From NCBI GenBank assembly GCA_018136815.1, contig CM030938.1:1710202-1774201 (forward strand): a stretch of 64,000 nt of DNA. The letters are read 5' to 3'. The stretch's first letter is position 1. Each line of letters opens with the position of its first letter. Source of the DNA: Isochrysis galbana (taxonomy: Eukaryota > Haptophyta > Isochrysidales > Isochrysidaceae). Below are positions 61,694-64,000 of the stretch, in pieces. The translations under genes and the position numbers were made by a program. The notes under the pieces are model-generated. The model did no database searches and was not told where the DNA came from. It saw only the letters and a list, made by a program, of their open reading frames with translations.

Positions 61694-64000
61694 TCAACAG
61701 GCCATAGCCGAGCGACCACCACGTGGGGTAGACGGCGGGACGAGCTCGGTGACGCTAGCTTCCTTGCGGAAGGAGGCGCGCGGCGAGTGGACGTCGGTGG
61801 TAGGTGCAGGTTTGGGGGGCGCCGACGCGTTGGTGAAAGGCTTGTTGTCACGCCATTCGCCCTTAAACATGACCTCACCCGCCGGCGAGGTGTACTGGCC
61901 CTTGCCATGACGCTTGCCTTCGAAAAACTCGCCCGTGTAGAAACCGCCGTCCGGCTGATAGAAGGTACCCTCGCCATGCTCACGGTTGTACTTCCACTCG
62001 CCGTCGTAGACCACGCGGCCCTCGGCGTCGCAATAGATGCCCTTGCCGTGCTTTTTACCATTCTCCCACTGGCCGGTGTAGTTGCCACCATCCTTGTACT
62101 TCCACGTGCCACGGCCATGACGCATACCGTGGCTGTAGGAGCCGGTGTAAGTTGAGCCGTCGGCAAACGTGTAGGTGCCTTGGCCGTGCATGATGTCATC
62201 GGCCCACTCGCCGTCATACTTTTCGCCCGAAGTCCACGAGAAGGTGCCCTTGCCCTCCTTGGATCCCCAGGCCCATTGGCCATCATACGAGTTGCCATCG
62301 GCATACCAGTAGGTGCCACGGCCATGGGGATTGTCCTCTTTCCAACCGCCCTCATAGCGGTCGCCGGACTCCCAGCTGAGCACCACGCGATCCTTGAGGT
62401 CTTGGACTTCTTGTGCGAGCTCCGTAACTTCGGCCCGCATGGCAGCCACCTTACCGCCCGCGAGCTGCTCCGGGGGCAGCGCCGCAAGAGCAGCTTTGGA
62501 CTTCTCCCACTGAGCGTGCAGCGAGTCGAGAGCCGCCTCGGCGCCCGCGACGTCCTTCTTTGATAGGCAGAGGCGCACAGCAGCGACGGCAGAGGCGTGC
62601 CGAACCGCAACCAAGAAGAGGCGACGTGCCGCGATGCCGCGTGCGAGCCGCTGACAGGCGGTTGCCGCGCGTCCCGTGACGGAGCGACGCGGGACCTCGA
62701 GCACGTTGAGCACTTCGGCGCGCATCCAGACTTTGGTTGCGCCCACCTGGGCGAGAAGCGAGTCGAGCCACGACTCCTTCGGCGCCTCGTCACCAGCGAG
62801 CTCTTGGGCGTAGCGGAGGATTCCTGTGCAGCAGGCCATTGGATCGGCCTGCGCTTTGGCCAGGATCTCTGGCTTATTGAAGGCGATGCAGCGGTAGCGC
62901 CCGATGAAGTTGGAGTGCGAGTACGAGATTGGGTACCCAGAGCGCTGGATCTCCACGACAGCCGCGACGCCAGTGTAACGCAGCTGGCGCGCGACCACTT
63001 GTCCATTGAAGCAATCTGGGCGCTGCTGCATGTTGGGCTTGATGCAGCGAATGTAATGCTGCGATGTTGCCGCCATTGTCTCGGACAGTGCGCGCAGGGA
63101 GGCCCGGTACGAAGCGCCAACGGTAGCCCGCTTGGTCTCATCCGATGCGGCGCGCTCAGCAAAGAGAGCCGCCAAGAGCGGGCGGGAAGACGAGGCCAAT
63201 AGGACCGGGATATCTTGGTGCAGCGTGCCGCGGTTCTTTTCGAGCCAGCGCCAAGCAGTGTACTGCACCTCGCCTGCGTAGTGGCGCACGATGAACTGAA
63301 GCTTGTCGTACTTGTTGACGCCACCCGGTTTGCCGCCGTGTAGCGCGGCGCCCTTGCCGCGACGGGGCTTCGAGTACAAATCGTTGCCATCGAACGCGAT
63401 GTGCATCTTGGCGACGTACCCCTCATCGGAGCCCTTGGGAACGGCGCACTCCTCGTCGAGGAGTGCCAGGACGCCGCCCTTGTTGGAGTCGAGGAGCTCC
63501 AATTGGGGCGCATTGTCGGGGAAGGAGATGTGGGCGCAAGCGACGCCTTCGCGCTTCCACTCGGCTTGCTGCCGACGGATGAGTGCGTCCGTAAAGTGGG
63601 CTTGCAGCCGCTCGTTAGTGAAATTGATGCAGAGTTGCTCAAAGCCATTGGTGCCGAAGTTTTCGAAGCCGAAGATGTCAAGGAAGCCGATCGAGCGGCG
63701 TCCGCCCGCCTGGATTTTGGACGCACCGAGCGTCTCGTTGAGGCGGGAAATGACACGGTCGAATAGAGCCACGTAAACGGCGCGCGCAATGGCGTCGCGA
63801 GTGTCGCTGCACTGCTCCGGTGAGAGGGCGAGCGTGTAAGTGGAGCCCTGGCGCGTCAGTCGCCTCGATGAAACAGAGTTTGAAGGACCGTTGATCTTGA
63901 GGACACGGGTGACAAGCTTCGCCTCCAGATCCTTCACACGGAGGCCGAGCAAGTCGGCGGCGATGGAGAGGACGTCCTGGTCGGCCACCTTGCCCGGGTT
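61694..64000 (-). CDS. Myosin motor with C-terminal MORN repeats (5' part outside the window)
   Basis: Open from the window edge to TGA 61694, at least 769 codons. The visible motor half has the relay region SIGFLDIFGFENFGTNGFEQ and LCINFTNERLQ, YDKLQFIVRHYAGEVQY, HYIRCIKPN and the converter region QLRYTGVAAVVEIQRSGYP. A neck with IQ-like ACQRLARGIAARRLFLVAV and a short coiled coil follow. Then about seven MORN repeats (YEGGWKEDNPHGRGTYWYAD, YDGEWADDIMHGQGTYTFAD and so on) end near the C-terminus. The P-loop and switch I of the motor must lie upstream of 64000. The motor should move on actin. MORN repeats commonly bind membranes or phospholipids, so a membrane-linked cargo role is inferred. 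A motor-MORN fusion is a rare architecture. No introns seen here. The apparent 699-aa frame overlapping it is a shadow. Confidence 0.9.
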   Translation of the reverse strand, partial: NPGKVADQDVLSIAADLLGLRVKDLEAKLVTRVLKINGPSNSVSSRRLTRQGSTYTLALSPEQCSDTRDAIARAVYVALFDRVISRLNETLGASKIQAGGRRSIGFLDIFGFENFGTNGFEQLCINFTNERLQAHFTDALIRRQQAEWKREGVACAHISFPDNAPQLELLDSNKGGVLALLDEECAVPKGSDEGYVAKMHIAFDGNDLYSKPRRGKGAALHGGKPGGVNKYDKLQFIVRHYAGEVQYTAWRWLEKNRGTLHQDIPVLLASSSRPLLAALFAERAASDETKRATVGASYRASLRALSETMAATSQHYIRCIKPNMQQRPDCFNGQVVARQLRYTGVAAVVEIQRSGYPISYSHSNFIGRYRCIAFNKPEILAKAQADPMACCTGILRYAQELAGDEAPKESWLDSLLAQVGATKVWMRAEVLNVLEVPRRSVTGRAATACQRLARGIAARRLFLVAVRHASAVAAVRLCLSKKDVAGAEAALDSLHAQWEKSKAALAALPPEQLAGGKVAAMRAEVTELAQEVQDLKDRVVLSWESGDRYEGGWKEDNPHGRGTYWYADGNSYDGQWAWGSKEGKGTFSWTSGEKYDGEWADDIMHGQGTYTFADGSTYTGSYSHGMRHGRGTWKYKDGGNYTGQWENGKKHGKGIYCDAEGRVVYDGEWKYNREHGEGTFYQPDGGFYTGEFFEGKRHGKGQYTSPAGEVMFKGEWRDNKPFTNASAPPKPAPTTDVHSPRASFRKEASVTELVPPSTPRGGRSAMAC

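Noticed and set aside
61690-63789. 699-aa minus frame overlapping myosin-MORN
   Set aside because: Ser/Arg-rich +1 shadow; the other frame carries all motor and MORN motifs.

Overview
This is a GC-rich nuclear contig of a eukaryote, with one 100-N scaffold gap. A fucoxanthin/chlorophyll a/c-type light-harvesting protein, a GPCR-PIP-kinase fusion, coactosin-type actin binders and a myosin-MORN protein point to a chlorophyll-c alga. A haptophyte is my best guess, but the sequence alone does not exclude other chlorophyll-c lineages. Genes are separated by CT/GA tracts and transposon debris. I resolved 21 introns by reading-frame continuity. All fit GT-AG, 17 have GTG rather than GTA donors, and 18 lie between codons (phase 0).

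Layout. 0.9-6.3 kb (-): filamin/FN3/coiled-coil protein. 6.9-8.2 kb (+): beta-1,4-galactosyltransferase-type GT7 enzyme. 10.2-11.7 kb (+): three tandem coactosin-like ADF-H domains. 15.4-17.4 kb (-): cytidylate-kinase-like P-loop protein in seven exons. 18.5-19.5 kb (-): possible decayed Pro-rich gene. 19.9-20.5 kb (-): Lys/Glu-rich nuclear-type protein. 21.0-22.8 kb (+): ankyrin protein. 23.0-24.0 kb: repeat and LINE scraps. 24.5-29.1 kb (+): seven-TM receptor fused to a phosphatidylinositol phosphate kinase. 29.6-31.1 kb: two non-autonomous DNA transposons with visible target-site duplications. 31.5-32.1 kb (+): light-harvesting protein. 33.9-36.0 kb (+): Sec63-like protein without a J domain.

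From 36.1 to 39.8 kb lies a composite mobile region. Long inverted arms with internal tandem repeats flank an AT-rich ankyrin fragment and an IS5-like DDE transposase. After the gap come a 5'-incomplete membrane protein with a duplicated unknown domain (to 42.6 kb), a second 8-bp-TSD element (43.5-44.5 kb), a (CT)n tract leading into a DEAD-box helicase (45.1-46.9 kb), an SCI1-like nuclear protein (49.5-50.5 kb, -), a LINE fragment in a broken transposase-like gene (52.6-54.2 kb), and an unknown 369-aa protein (54.4-55.5 kb). 57-60.5 kb is again mobile. It holds the C-terminal piece of a Fanzor/TnpB-type nuclease, a third copy of the tandem-repeat cassette, and a second copy of the 4-bp-TSD element. 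The window ends inside a myosin motor fused to MORN repeats (61.7-64 kb, -).

The host genes do not form a pathway. Several act in actin/membrane dynamics (filamin-FN3, coactosin, PIP kinase, myosin-MORN) and secretion (GT7, Sec63-like). The strongest leads are the Fanzor/TnpB remnant with a hairpin-bearing end recurring at four loci, the inverted-arm IS5-like element, two element families defined by TIRs and target-site duplications, and the GPCR-PIPK fusion.
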